In this document: positions 10,450-18,294 of the stretch, piece by piece | Layout of the letters: every line of letters starts with the position of its first letter | Position numbering within the stretch: position 1 is the stretch's first letter | Source of the DNA: Curvibacter sp. | GTDB lineage: Bacteria > Pseudomonadota > Gammaproteobacteria > Burkholderiales > Burkholderiaceae_C | NCBI GenBank assembly: GCA_019233055.1 | Contig: JAFAMV010000042.1 | Span: 1-39,168, forward strand | Length of the DNA stretch: 39,168 nucleotides | Reading direction: 5' to 3' | Notes under the pieces: generated by a model | What the model was told of the DNA's origin: nothing | The model's input: only the letters and a program-made list of their open reading frames with translations | Databases searched by the model: none | Position numbers and translations under genes: made by a program

Positions 10450-11159
10450 GCGGTCCCTTCATCAACTCCATAGCGCTGGCGGTAGGCCAGCACACGTTCG
10501 TGGTCGGCCTGCAGGCCGGCACCGGATTGAGAAAGATACTGTAGCAAGTCTGAGAGCTTTGCGACCGCGCAGACCTGCAGTCCGAGTTGATCCCGGACAT
10601 ATTGCACAGCACTGTGCGGCACGTCCTGGCCGTTTTCCGTGGCCTTTTCCTGACGGTCGAGCGCAATCGCCACCGCATGCGGACGGGCACCTGCGGCCTC
10701 GATGATGGCGATCGACTCGCGGGCCGCCGTGCCGGCCGACATCACGTCGTCGACGATCAGCACCCGTCCCTTCAGCGGCGCGCCCACCAGGGTGCCGCCC
10801 TCGCCGTGGTCCTTGGCCTCCTTGCGGTTGTAGGCGAAGGGCACGTTGCGCCCCAGGCGCGCCAATTCGATCGCCACCGCCGCCGCCAGCGGGATGCCCT
10901 TGTAGGCCGGGCCGAAGATCATGTCGAACTCGATGCCGCTGGCCAACAGGCGTTTTGCATAGAATTCAGCCAGTCGACCGAGCTTGGCGCCGTCATCGAA
11001 CAGACCGGCGTTGAAGAAATAGGGGCTCATGCGCCCGGCCTTGGTCTTGAATTCACCGAAACGCAACACGCCCGAATCCACCGCGAACCGGACGAAGTCC
11101 TGGGCCAGGGCCTCTTGTCCGGACGTGTTGCCAACCTGCTGCGCGCGCTCAACCACCAT
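10446..11159 (-). CDS. pyrE: Orotate phosphoribosyltransferase
   Basis: A 237-residue protein that joins orotate to PRPP to form OMP in pyrimidine synthesis. The PRPP-binding motif VLIVDDVMSAGTA and the upstream FDMIFGPAYKGIPLA and YFFNAGLFDDG segments are characteristic. I chose the ATG at 11159 (MVVERAQQVGN) because the longer in-frame extension to 11357 only runs back through the divergent xth gene. The start codon abuts the beginning of xth, so promoters for both genes must lie within each other's coding sequence. Confidence 0.95.
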   Translation of the reverse strand: MVVERAQQVGNTSGQEALAQDFVRFAVDSGVLRFGEFKTKAGRMSPYFFNAGLFDDGAKLGRLAEFYAKRLLASGIEFDMIFGPAYKGIPLAAAVAIELARLGRNVPFAYNRKEAKDHGEGGTLVGAPLKGRVLIVDDVMSAGTAARESIAIIEAAGARPHAVAIALDRQEKATENGQDVPHSAVQYVRDQLGLQVCAVAKLSDLLQYLSQSGAGLQADHERVLAYRQRYGVDEGTA

Positions 11160-11169
11160 GGGGAATTCC

Positions 11170-11862
11170 TTGTTCAAATTGACCAGCCTCAATCTCAATG
11201 GCATCCGCTCTGCCGCCACCAAAGGCGTCGAAGCCTGGATCGAAGGCACCGAGCCGGATTGTATTTGCGTGCAGGAGATCAAGGCCCAGGCGCCCGACAT
11301 GGCCGGGCGCTTCGAGCAGATCGCGGGCCTGACGGGCCATTTCCAGTTCGCCGACAAGAAGGGCTACTCGGGCGTGGGTGTCTACACCCGCCATGAGCCC
11401 AGCGAGGTGGTGATCGGCTTCGACGGCGGCGAATTCGATGCCGAGGGCCGCTATGTCGAACTGCGCTTCGACACCCCGGCACGCCGCCTGTCGATCATCA
11501 GCAGCTACTTTCCGAGCGGCTCCTCGGGCGAAGAGCGCCAGCAGGCCAAGTTCCGCTTCCTGGACCGGATCCATCCGCACCTCATGGCGCTGAAGACTGA
11601 GCGCGAATTCATCCTCTGCGGCGACCTCAACATCGCCCACCGCGAGGCCGACCTGAAGAACTGGAAGGGCAACCTCAAGAACAGCGGCTTCCTGCCCGAG
11701 GAGCGCGCCTGGATGAGCCAGGTCCTGGCCGACGACGCCACCACGGGCGGCCTGGTCGACGTCTACCGGCGCCTGCAGCCCGACACCACCGACGCCTGCT
11801 ACACCTGGTGGAGCAACCGGGGCCAGGCCTATGCGAAGAATGTGGGCTGGCGGCTGGACTAG
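11170..11862 (+). pseudogene. xth: Host exodeoxyribonuclease III, 5' part truncated by the integrated element
   Basis: The frame encodes the first 230 residues of an exonuclease III/AP endonuclease (EEP fold): LTSLNLNGIRSA at the start, VQEIKAQ with the metal-binding Glu, GDLNIAH with the catalytic Asp and Asn, and a final GWRLD. It then meets a stop (TAG at 11860-11862) created by foreign DNA. The catalytic SDHAP histidine segment is missing here but is found at 36469-36580; joining 11861 to 36469 gives a complete in-frame gene of 267 residues. I prefer the TTG at 11170 because GGGGA lies 5 bases upstream and the product length matches the intact copy; ATG at 11158 is the alternative. The truncated product should lack nuclease activity. 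Confidence 0.92.
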
Positions 11863-11873
11863 TCAATGCGACA
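11858..11873 (+). other. attL: left junction of the integrated element
   Basis: Host xth sequence ends in CTGGACTA and element sequence starts with GTCAATGCGACATAA. The shared core with the right junction is CTA (11859-11861). CAATGCGACA at 11864-11873 is the exact inverse complement of TGTCGCATTG at the right end, as expected for the arms of a serine-recombinase attachment site. Confidence 0.85.
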
Positions 11874-11894
11874 TAATACCTACGATAATAGCGC

Positions 11895-13520
11895 ATGGCC
11901 ATCAGCAAAACCTACTCTCCAGGAACCCCGGTTTACTCATACAGGCGCTTTTCGTCTGGTCGTCAGTCGTCGGGCCACAGCCTTGAACGCCAGACCGAGT
12001 CTGCGCGCAAGTGGTGTGCCGAACAGGGCCTTCAGCTGGACGAGAGCCTCGCCCTCGCTGATCTGGGTGTGTCCGCGTACAAGGGGGACAACGTTGCGCG
12101 CGGCGCACTAGCGGGCTTTCTTGCTGCGGCAGAGTCTGGCAGGGTGCCAAAGGGGGCCATCCTGTTGGTCGAGAGCCTTGATCGGTTGAGCCGGGCGACC
12201 ATTCCAGACGCGATGGCGGTACTCACGAATATCGTGCGAAGCGGGATCCGTGTCGTGTCGCTCATCGATGGGCATGAGTGGAATGAGAAAACGATCGAGG
12301 ACACCACGTCCTTCATGTTGTCCGTTCTTCTTTTCGCACGGGCCCACAACGAAAGCTCTACGAAGGCCAGGCGCGTCAGCGAACAATTTCAGAAGAAGCG
12401 AGAGGAGAAGAGGCCGGTCGTCTCGCGAGGCCACGGTCCAGGTTGGGCGATAGCATTGCCAGACAACTCGGCTTGGGTGCTTGACGATGAGCGTGCGGAG
12501 TCCGTTCGTAAGACGTTTGAGCTTGCGGCGGCAGGTCACGGTGGCATTGCGATTGCCCGCCAAGCAAACCAAGAGGGGTGGCCACTCCCCTGGAGAAAGA
12601 GGGCAAACACCTCAACACGCTGGGAGCACACGGGGGTTAGTCGCCTGCTGAGGGATCGGCGGACACTCGGAGAGTGGCAGCCCAAGAAGATGATCGCGGG
12701 AAAACTGAGCCCGGACGGACAACCAGTCCAAAACTACTACCCGAGAGTGATATCCGATGAACTGTGGCATCGCGTCGTCGCAGCCCTGAGTACGCGCGAG
12801 GGACCAAGTCGCGTACGCGGCATTAAAGCCGACGTGTTCTCCGGGTTGCTGTACTGCAAATGCGGTGAACGCATGGACCGCAAGGCACCAGCCGCACGTG
12901 GCTACCCGAGGTATTACTGCCTGGGAAGGAAGAACGGCGCATCGAACTGCCCCGCTGTCGCGGAAACCGCCATCGTCAAATCGGTGCTTTCGGGTATCGC
13001 CCAAATTGAGCAAGCCGCATTCAACCCAGAAAGCTCCGCAGAGGAAGCACGGACAACATTGACCGCCTCAACGGCCAAACTCGAAGACCTTCATCGGCGG
13101 GCTGGACGACTGCTGGACGCGCTAGAAGGTGGCGACGAAGAGGGCACGTTGATCCGTGGGCGTCTGAATGAAGTTCGCAAGGAAATTGCCACGACCGAAC
13201 AGGTCATTGCTCGGACTCAGGCTCAAATGGCTGCTGCTCCAGTGCTTGATCCGAACTTCGGTCAGCGGATTGCGGTGATGGCCGCAGACGCGATCGCAAA
13301 CAAGGATGATGTGGCCGAGCGAAGCAAACTGGCCGAAGGACTCTGGCAGGTGGTGAAAAAGATCGTGTGGACCGGCCGCTACTTCATGGTCTACGCAAGA
13401 AGCGGTGCCGCATTCGGCATCACACCGCCGCCCGACACTCTGCAGCGTGCAAAGAATCGGAACACAGGGAAGCCGAGGGGCACGCCTCGAAAAGCCCGAA
13501 ATTCGGAAGCGAAGCAATGA
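11895..13520 (+). CDS. Large serine recombinase (integrase)
   Basis: A 541-residue protein with the architecture of large serine recombinases. The N-terminal resolvase fold has the YRRFSSGRQ signature (catalytic Ser20, within YxRxS) and LVESLDRLSR near 94-103. A Recombinase domain follows (about 170-290). A zinc ribbon with CKCG near 319-322 and YYC...NCP near 339-352 follows, then a coiled coil (about 385-440) and a basic C-terminal tail. Such enzymes cut at a two-base core and integrate element attP into attB without high-energy cofactors. The gene begins 34 bases inside attL, so it almost certainly placed this island in xth. No obvious recombination directionality factor is adjacent. Confidence 0.93.
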   Translation: MAISKTYSPGTPVYSYRRFSSGRQSSGHSLERQTESARKWCAEQGLQLDESLALADLGVSAYKGDNVARGALAGFLAAAESGRVPKGAILLVESLDRLSRATIPDAMAVLTNIVRSGIRVVSLIDGHEWNEKTIEDTTSFMLSVLLFARAHNESSTKARRVSEQFQKKREEKRPVVSRGHGPGWAIALPDNSAWVLDDERAESVRKTFELAAAGHGGIAIARQANQEGWPLPWRKRANTSTRWEHTGVSRLLRDRRTLGEWQPKKMIAGKLSPDGQPVQNYYPRVISDELWHRVVAALSTREGPSRVRGIKADVFSGLLYCKCGERMDRKAPAARGYPRYYCLGRKNGASNCPAVAETAIVKSVLSGIAQIEQAAFNPESSAEEARTTLTASTAKLEDLHRRAGRLLDALEGGDEEGTLIRGRLNEVRKEIATTEQVIARTQAQMAAAPVLDPNFGQRIAVMAADAIANKDDVAERSKLAEGLWQVVKKIVWTGRYFMVYARSGAAFGITPPPDTLQRAKNRNTGKPRGTPRKARNSEAKQ

Positions 13521-13523
13521 CCA

Positions 13524-13547
13524 ATTCGGCAGCCGCAGCTGCCGAAT
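13524..13547. terminator. Perfect hairpin between convergent recombinase and RadC-like genes
   Basis: ATTCGGCAGC and GCTGCCGAAT form a perfect 10-bp stem with a CGCA loop, 4 bases after the recombinase stop codon. It has no T-run, so it may be a bidirectional transcript end or a protein site. Confidence 0.5.
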
Positions 13548-13570
13548 GCACCGAACTGCCGGCGCCTGTC

Positions 13571-14101
13571 TCAAATGAGCCCTGACTCCGCCATCGACGT
13601 CATGGCCGAAGCTGCCACTACGAAGTGATCCAGGACCCGCACGTCCACCAGGCCCAACGCCGTCTTCAGCGTCGATGTCAGCCGCTCATCTGCCGATGAC
13701 GGCGTTGTGCTGCCGCTCGGATGGTTATGCACCAAGATTACCGCTGCTGAGTTGAGGCGCAGGGCGTCCTTGACGAGCTCGCGCGGATACACGGATGTCT
13801 GCGTCAGCGTGCCCCTGAACATCTCGACGAAGTCGATGACCCGGTGTTGCGCATCCAGATGCACCACAGCGAAGACCTCGTAACCGAGGGTGCCAAGCCG
13901 GGCCTGCAAGAAGGTGCGAACGATGACCGGGTCGCTCAGTACATCAGTGCCTCGAAGCTGCGCCGCCAGCAGCGCCTGCGCCGCTTGCAGGACCTCACTG
14001 TCCTGTGCCTGCCGGTAGCGGCCCGCGATCTCGCGCACCAGCAGCGCATGGGTGTTGATGCCGTCGAACGCCGACAGCGAAGAGATGAGGTTGTGCGACA
14101 T
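13571..14101 (-). CDS. RadC-like JAB/MPN domain protein
   Basis: A 176-residue protein starting at ATG 14101 (MSHNLISSLSAFDG); an upstream in-frame ATG at 14149 is less likely. The C-terminal half carries the JAMM metal motif: HNHPSGSTTPSSAD fits H-x-H-x7-S-x2-D, preceded by GTLTQTSVYPRELVKDAL, as in RadC/DUF2466 proteins. The helix-hairpin-helix region of chromosomal RadC is not evident. Such short RadC homologues are common on integrative elements and prophages; their biochemical role is not settled and RadC itself is not clearly a DNA-repair protein. It converges on the recombinase gene. Confidence 0.85.
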   Translation of the reverse strand: MSHNLISSLSAFDGINTHALLVREIAGRYRQAQDSEVLQAAQALLAAQLRGTDVLSDPVIVRTFLQARLGTLGYEVFAVVHLDAQHRVIDFVEMFRGTLTQTSVYPRELVKDALRLNSAAVILVHNHPSGSTTPSSADERLTSTLKTALGLVDVRVLDHFVVAASAMTSMAESGLI

Positions 14102-14291
14102 GGTCGTATCCTGAAGTCCGGGCGGGATTGCCCGAAGGCCCGACAGCACGCCGCAGCGCAGATGTCAGTGCTCGAAGACGACCCACGGGCGCCAGCGCTC
14201 GACAGAGCGCGCCGGCATTGACAGCGAGAACGACGTGATAGCGTGACGAGGACAGCAAGCCAGCCCAGCCCACCCCGCCGCCGACCACAAC

Positions 14292-14317
14292 AAAAAAAGG
14301 GGAGCGTGTCGCTCCCC
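14292..14317 (-). terminator. Intrinsic terminator after the 268-residue unknown protein
   Basis: On the minus strand, GGGGAGCG and CGCTCCCC form an 8-bp stem with a 3-base loop, followed by seven T residues. It lies 24 bases after the stop codon of the gene at 14341-15147. Confidence 0.85.
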
Positions 14318-14340
14318 CTCACTTGCTTGCTAGATGCCTT

Positions 14341-15147
14341 TCAGCAGAGCGAAGGTCCGGCTGGTGCTGCCGATTGCCCATGGCTCAGGTCCAGCACCGG
14401 TGCCCAGGTTGCTGACACCCGGCGAGCGGCAGCAGTCAGCTCGTAGGTCAGGAACAACCAGGGCCGCTCGCCGTAACGCTCGGCCACCGACGCGCCCTTG
14501 AGCCGCTGCGCCTGCGTCGCCACGGGGAGCGTGCTCGCCGCACTCATGGCAGCCTGACAACGGTCGCGCAACGTGTGCCCCAACCTAACGTGGCCGATGG
14601 CCACGGGCCGCGCCGCATCGTGGCCGGCTGCAGTCCAGACCACCGGCAGAGACACTTCATCTTCTAGACCGCCCTCCACGGCATACCGCTCGATGACGCC
14701 CATGATGTCGGCCACCGCAACCCACACCGAGCACGGCAGGTCGCCAGATACTGGCACTGTCCACGCCAGGTAGGCATCCTGGCTATTCATGCTGATGGTT
14801 GGCTGCACCAGCACCTCAGGTTGAACGCTGGCCAGCCCGGCCAAGTGGCTGCTCGGCCCCAATGGCAGGTGCAGCAGCAACGCCACGTCGGTTGGACGTC
14901 CGCCGTCGTTGCAGATGAACTCCGCGAACGGACCCAGTTCACGCACACACACCAGACCAGCAAAGGCCGGTGGACACAGGGCTCGGCGCCGCGTCGGCCA
15001 CAGGCGCGTCAGGCCCTGGACGATGCAGCGCTGGAAGCGTCGCAGGGCGCCATCGGCAAGCCAGTCGGCCTCTGACATGGGCACCTCTTGAACGGCAAGA
15101 AGTTCGGCGGTTTGTTTGTTGGCCACGGAGGCCGCTTGTTCAGACAT
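14341..15147 (-). CDS. Protein of unknown family, paralogue of the product at 17123-17842
   Basis: A 268-residue protein that I cannot assign to a named family. The ATG at 15147 (MSEQAASVANKQTAEL) has GGAG 9 bases upstream; an in-frame extension to 15273 runs into the repeat array. The central part shares a pattern with the product of 17123-17842: a hydrophobic LLLHLP strand, then a SVQPEVL segment, then DAYLAW at residues 124-129, then hydrophobic strands around VAVADIMGVIERYAVEGG. No catalytic motif, signal peptide or membrane segment is evident. It is followed by a strong intrinsic terminator and preceded by the tandem structured repeats, which could be part of its leader. Confidence 0.7.
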   Translation of the reverse strand: MSEQAASVANKQTAELLAVQEVPMSEADWLADGALRRFQRCIVQGLTRLWPTRRRALCPPAFAGLVCVRELGPFAEFICNDGGRPTDVALLLHLPLGPSSHLAGLASVQPEVLVQPTISMNSQDAYLAWTVPVSGDLPCSVWVAVADIMGVIERYAVEGGLEDEVSLPVVWTAAGHDAARPVAIGHVRLGHTLRDRCQAAMSAASTLPVATQAQRLKGASVAERYGERPWLFLTYELTAAARRVSATWAPVLDLSHGQSAAPAGPSLC

Positions 15148-15218
15148 GGTTGTTGTCTCCAGATGATGATTGCGGCGGGCACATGCACGCCATCGCCTGT
15201 AACGACGAGATCTATATC

Positions 15219-15822
15219 TCGCCGTGCAAGCCATGCAGGGCGCTGCCCGCGCGTGGAGGGGATCCGCCGCCACAGGACGGCGAGGCCAGCGTTCAAATAC
15301 GTTGGCCCGTGGCCTAAGCTTGGCCGTTTACGGCCAACCAGCGACGCTGAGTGCCGGGCCTGAGCCGTCGGCCAGACGGCGACCCCGCCCCAGCGGGGGC
15401 AGATAGCCGCGCGCCGAGCGAAGCCGAGGCCAAGGCGTTGCCCGGGGGCGCAGCCCCGCCCCTCGGACCCGAAGGGGACGAGGCAAGGGGCCATTGCGCC
15501 GCCGATCAGGGCGTACCGCCCCTTGCAATCCATGCAAGGCATCGCCCGCGCATGGAGGGGAGCCGCCGCCGCAGGACGGCGGGGCCAGTGCGTCCAAGCA
15601 CGCTGGCCCGTCGCGCAAGCTTGGTCGCCTACGACCAACGAGCGACGCGGGGGGGCCGGGCCTGAGCCGTCGGCCAGACGGCGACCCCGCCCCAGCGGGG
15701 TCAGATAGCCGTGCGCCGAGCGAAGCCGAGGCCATGGCGTTGCCCGGGGGCGCAGCCCCGCCCCTCGGACCCGAAGGGAACGGGGCAAGGGGCCATTGAG
15801 CCGCAGGCCGGGGCGTCCAGCC
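15219..15822. repeat. Two tandem, hairpin-rich repeat units of about 300 bases
   Basis: Unit A (about 15219-15519) and unit B (about 15520-15822) align with an offset of 299-302 bases. The most conserved half starts at TGAGCCGTCGGCCAGACGGC (15361 and 15663). Each unit folds into a chain of short hairpins, including GCCGTC/GACGGC and ACCCCGC/GCGGGG-type stems. One stem is TTGGCCG/CGGCCAA in unit A (15320-15337) and TTGGTCG/CGACCAA in unit B (15621-15638), a compensatory change. No convincing gene spans the array; long open frames on both strands are repeat-derived. The 969-base gap from 15148 to 16116 otherwise holds only the inverted and direct repeats listed separately and an upstream operator-like palindrome. 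Confidence 0.85.
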
Positions 15823-15881
15823 CCGCATCGCAGCGCAGGGCTCGTGCCCTGTGTGAAGGTGGCAATGGCCCCTTGCCCCGT
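15780..15881. repeat. 19-bp inverted repeat with a nearby 15-bp direct repeat
   Basis: ACGGGGCAAGGGGCCATTG at 15780-15798 recurs as its exact inverse complement at 15863-15881; a diverged direct copy lies in unit A (about 15474-15496). In addition GGGGCGTCCAGCCCC, itself a hairpin, occurs at 15810-15824 and again at 15946-15960. Confidence 0.85.
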
Positions 15882-16071
15882 CCTCAAAGAGGACGAGGGG
15901 CGCGGTATTGAGGCGGAGCGCAGCCCTAGCTGTGCAATAAGCGGCGGGGCGTCCAGCCCCGGAAAGCGAATGGTCGCCTGGGTTTCCGAGCGCGGGCTCG
16001 TACCGGGCTCGTGCCTTGCAGGTGATCTCGGTGCGCGTCGTCGTCGGCTCCATCGGTCGCTACACCTTGTA

Positions 16072-16097
16072 GGTCCGACACAAGTGTGGGACGGACC
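16072..16097. promoter_or_regulatory. Palindromic operator-like site upstream of the gene at 16117
   Basis: GGTCCG at 16072-16077 and CGGACC at 16092-16097 form an inverted repeat, with an inner ACAC/GTGT pairing. It ends 19 bases before the start codon, a position suited to a repressor site or a leader hairpin. Confidence 0.45.
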
Positions 16098-16116
16098 GAC
16101 AACACAAAGAGTCCTC

Positions 16117-17028
16117 ATGACCACGACGAACGACACGACCGCAGCACCGGCGAAGCCGAGCCACGCGCTGGCGCAGACACTGCGCCCCTTGCGCGGCGCA
16201 CCCGCACTTGATGTTGCGGATGGCGCTGGCCTCGACAACCGCATCGTGCGAGAGCAACAACTGCTGAGCACGCTGTGTTACTTGCACCGCTTCCAATGGC
16301 TCACGGCCCGGATGCTGGCGCCTCTGGTATTTCCCCACGCATCGCAGGCGTTGCCCCTGGCGCGCCGGCTGCTGAACTCGATGCAGAGCGACAGCCTGCT
16401 GATTCGCCGTGCTGTGCCGCAGTGCGGATCGGCGGAAGCGTTCCTGCTGTCCGCCAAGGGCGCCAAGCTACTCCATGAATCGACCGGCGCGGATGCGGCC
16501 AGCGGCCAGAATGTGAGCCTCGGCAATGCAATTCATCGCGCCGCCGCAAACTGGTTCTGCATCACGGCCCTTGGTCGCGGATGGGATGTGGCGACCGAGC
16601 ACGAGCTGGCCACCGGCATCACTGGTGTTCACGCTGTCGGCGGCAAGGTGTTCGATGGCCTGCTTCTGGGTGATATCGGCGCGAACGGCGTCGGTGACGC
16701 GGTGGCAATCGAGGTCGAACGCGCTTGGAAGAATCGCGAGGAACGCAAGGCGATAGTAGATGTCTGCATTCGCCACCTCGGTGCTGAGCCGATGACCATG
16801 CTGACCGACTCCTACGCGCTGCGCCAGATGAGCATCGTTGCCACCGACATGTCGGCGTTGAGGCACATGTCGGCCTCATTCCTCGAAGCCTATCGGGACG
16901 GACGCATCACCGAGGCGCAGCTGCAAGCCGTGAACGTCTGCCTGCTGCCGGTCAGCCGCAGCCTGGTGCCCGGGGAGACTGAAGAAGGCAATCTTTGGTT
17001 CGATGTGCTGCTGCCCGCACTGAACTGA
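16117..17028 (+). CDS. Unknown protein with winged-helix-like N-terminus, resembling replication-relaxation proteins
   Basis: A 303-residue protein starting at ATG 16117 (MTTTNDTTAAPAKPSH); the longer in-frame extension to 15796 only reads through repeats. After a polar N-terminal tail, residues 48-115 (LLSTLCYLHRFQWLTARML to FLLSAKGAKLL) look like a winged helix. Residues 160-215 contain VFDGLLLG, then VAIEVERAWKNREERKAIVD, an acidic-strand and ExE arrangement reminiscent of restriction-endonuclease-like folds in replication-relaxation family proteins found on plasmids and integrative elements. That assignment is inference from pattern, not a confirmed match. It is flanked on both sides by minus-strand genes for two paralogous unknown proteins. 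Confidence 0.6.
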   Translation: MTTTNDTTAAPAKPSHALAQTLRPLRGAPALDVADGAGLDNRIVREQQLLSTLCYLHRFQWLTARMLAPLVFPHASQALPLARRLLNSMQSDSLLIRRAVPQCGSAEAFLLSAKGAKLLHESTGADAASGQNVSLGNAIHRAAANWFCITALGRGWDVATEHELATGITGVHAVGGKVFDGLLLGDIGANGVGDAVAIEVERAWKNREERKAIVDVCIRHLGAEPMTMLTDSYALRQMSIVATDMSALRHMSASFLEAYRDGRITEAQLQAVNVCLLPVSRSLVPGETEEGNLWFDVLLPALN

Positions 17029-17043
17029 AGCCTCGAACGGCAA

Positions 17044-17076
17044 GGGCCCTGGCGCCGGTGATCGGTGTCAGGGCCC
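17044..17076 (+). terminator. Probable terminator after the gene at 16117
   Basis: GGGCCCTG and CAGGGCCC form an 8-bp stem with a 17-base loop, followed by a pyrimidine-rich CTTCTTCGTCGTTT. It lies 15 bases after the stop codon. Confidence 0.55.
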
Positions 17077-17122
17077 CTTCTTCGTCGTTTGGCGAAGACG
17101 CGATGATTGAGTGTCTTTTGAG

Positions 17123-17842
17123 TCAGTAGCTCATTGCGAGGTCGATACCCAGCATGCGGTGACCATCCTCGAAACACACACCGTGCACCCAGGGGCGCAG
17201 GCCGTGGTGCTGGGCCTGCCGTGCCGCCGCCTCCAGGTCCTCATCGGTCCACACTTGTGAGGGGCGATAGCTGCGGGCGCTGTCCGTCGTAGCCTGAATG
17301 GCGAGCTCGAACGACTCGTCCACCACGATGCCGGTCACAGCGTTGGTGTAGCCCGAACGGACTACCAAGGGTAGCCAACCCCAACTCGAATAGGCACGCG
17401 AGGCGGACAGGGCCGCGTCGGCGATACTGGCCCAAGTCACCATCAGCTCGACCGGTGTCTGCCCAGCTGGCTCGCAACCCCAAGCCAGGTACGTGTCGTT
17501 TTGCTGCTTGTCGAGCGTATGCCGGTTCAGCACTTGCGGCTGCAGCGCAAACAGTGTACCGAGCAGCGGCTCCAGGTCCATGGGGAGTTCCAGCACCACG
17601 GCCAAGGGCGCGACCTGGTGGGCTTGGATTCCACGGCTCCACAAATCGTCGCGCAGCAGTGCCATGAGACGGCCGGTATCGGCAACGTAACCGAAGGCAG
17701 CGGGGATGCGGCCGCACTGGCGCGCTGCAACGCGCCGGCATTGATGCCGCGCAGGCCCCAGAGCTGGAATGAGCCTCTGGGCCTCTTGGCAGTCGTAGAC
17801 CGTGAGGTCGGGGTAGCAAAAGTGGGATTGAGATTGGGACAC
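17123..17842 (-). CDS. Protein of unknown family, paralogue of the product at 14341-15147
   Basis: A 239-residue protein with a GTG start at 17842 (MSQSQSHFCYPDL). GGAG lies 6 bases upstream, inside a perfect hairpin. I cannot assign a family. Residues 80-130 parallel the other unknown protein: AVVLELP, then ALQPQVL, then DTYLAW at 106-111, followed by a hydrophobic WASIADAALSASRAYSSWG. Both lie on the minus strand on either side of the winged-helix-like gene, so they probably arose by duplication within a module. No membrane segment or enzyme motif is evident. Confidence 0.65.
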   Translation of the reverse strand: MSQSQSHFCYPDLTVYDCQEAQRLIPALGPARHQCRRVAARQCGRIPAAFGYVADTGRLMALLRDDLWSRGIQAHQVAPLAVVLELPMDLEPLLGTLFALQPQVLNRHTLDKQQNDTYLAWGCEPAGQTPVELMVTWASIADAALSASRAYSSWGWLPLVVRSGYTNAVTGIVVDESFELAIQATTDSARSYRPSQVWTDEDLEAAARQAQHHGLRPWVHGVCFEDGHRMLGIDLAMSY

Positions 17843-17846
17843 GTTG

Positions 17847-17866
17847 GTCTCCGTAGTTGCGGAGAC
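17847..17866 (-). promoter_or_regulatory. Hairpin enclosing the ribosome-binding site of the 17842 gene
   Basis: GTCTCCG and CGGAGAC form a perfect 7-bp stem with a 6-base loop. On the minus strand the second arm contains GGAG, 6 bases before the GTG start, so folding would hide the ribosome-binding site. Confidence 0.5.
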
Positions 17867-18016
17867 ACATGAAGCGCCCAGGTTTTATTGCGTCGCACTC
17901 CGGCGCGCCTACCCCGGCAGGACCGGCTGCGGTTCCCTCCTTGCCCGGTCTGCGGATCCGATCCGAATTTCAGGAGTGGTCAGACGGGACTTCCTGCCGG
18001 AGTCAGGTGTTCAGGG

Positions 18017-18045
18017 TTGATGGATGGATGGATTGATTGATGGAT
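18017..18045. repeat. Tetranucleotide tandem tract (TGGA/TTGA)
   Basis: About seven tandem four-base units alternate between TGGA and TTGA. It lies in non-coding DNA about 250 bases upstream of the methyltransferase start. Confidence 0.8.
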
Positions 18046-18268
18046 CCGGTTTTCCTCACCTCGAAACCTGTAGCGCCGGCTTCCCGAAATTCGGCCCAAG
18101 CGGCCGACGTAAGGCGCCAGGAAATCGACCTTAGAGCGCCCCGAAGCGTCGAGCTGCCGAGATCGACGCGCCGAATTTAAAACGAGATCACTGGACTGTG
18201 CACTCAGCGGTTGAGCTGGGTGCAGTCCCCCAAGTTCGCCCGCAGGTGCAGGCGACGCTCGCACCCCC

Positions 18269-18292
18269 AGCCCCTGAGTCCTTTCGGGGGCT
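18269..18292 (+). promoter_or_regulatory. Hairpin overlapping the methyltransferase ribosome-binding site
   Basis: AGCCCC and GGGGCT pair across a 12-base loop, ending two bases before the ATG at 18295. The only purine-rich candidate ribosome-binding site, GGGGG, is in the second arm. Confidence 0.4.
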
Positions 18293-18294
18293 CC

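Larger units (their letters stand above)
17843..18294. other. Non-coding gap with hairpins and a tetranucleotide repeat
   Basis: This 452-base stretch holds the leader hairpin of the 17842 gene, a short TGGA/TTGA tandem tract at 18017-18045, a bulged inverted repeat (GGACTG at 18193 with GTGCAGTCC ending at 18228), and the hairpin just upstream of the methyltransferase. I see no gene or clear promoter in it. Confidence 0.6.

Noticed and set aside
11858-11873. Integration into a tRNA gene
   Set aside because: Both junctions fall in xth protein-coding sequence and no tRNA-like sequence is visible at either end.
15219-15822. CRISPR array
   Set aside because: There are only two long imperfect units, with no short repeats separated by unique spacers and no cas genes.
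15009-16271. A 420-residue minus-strand open frame across the repeat array
   Set aside because: Its repeated, Arg/Pro/Gly-rich sequence merely translates the tandem DNA repeats, and several overlapping frames on both strands are equally open.
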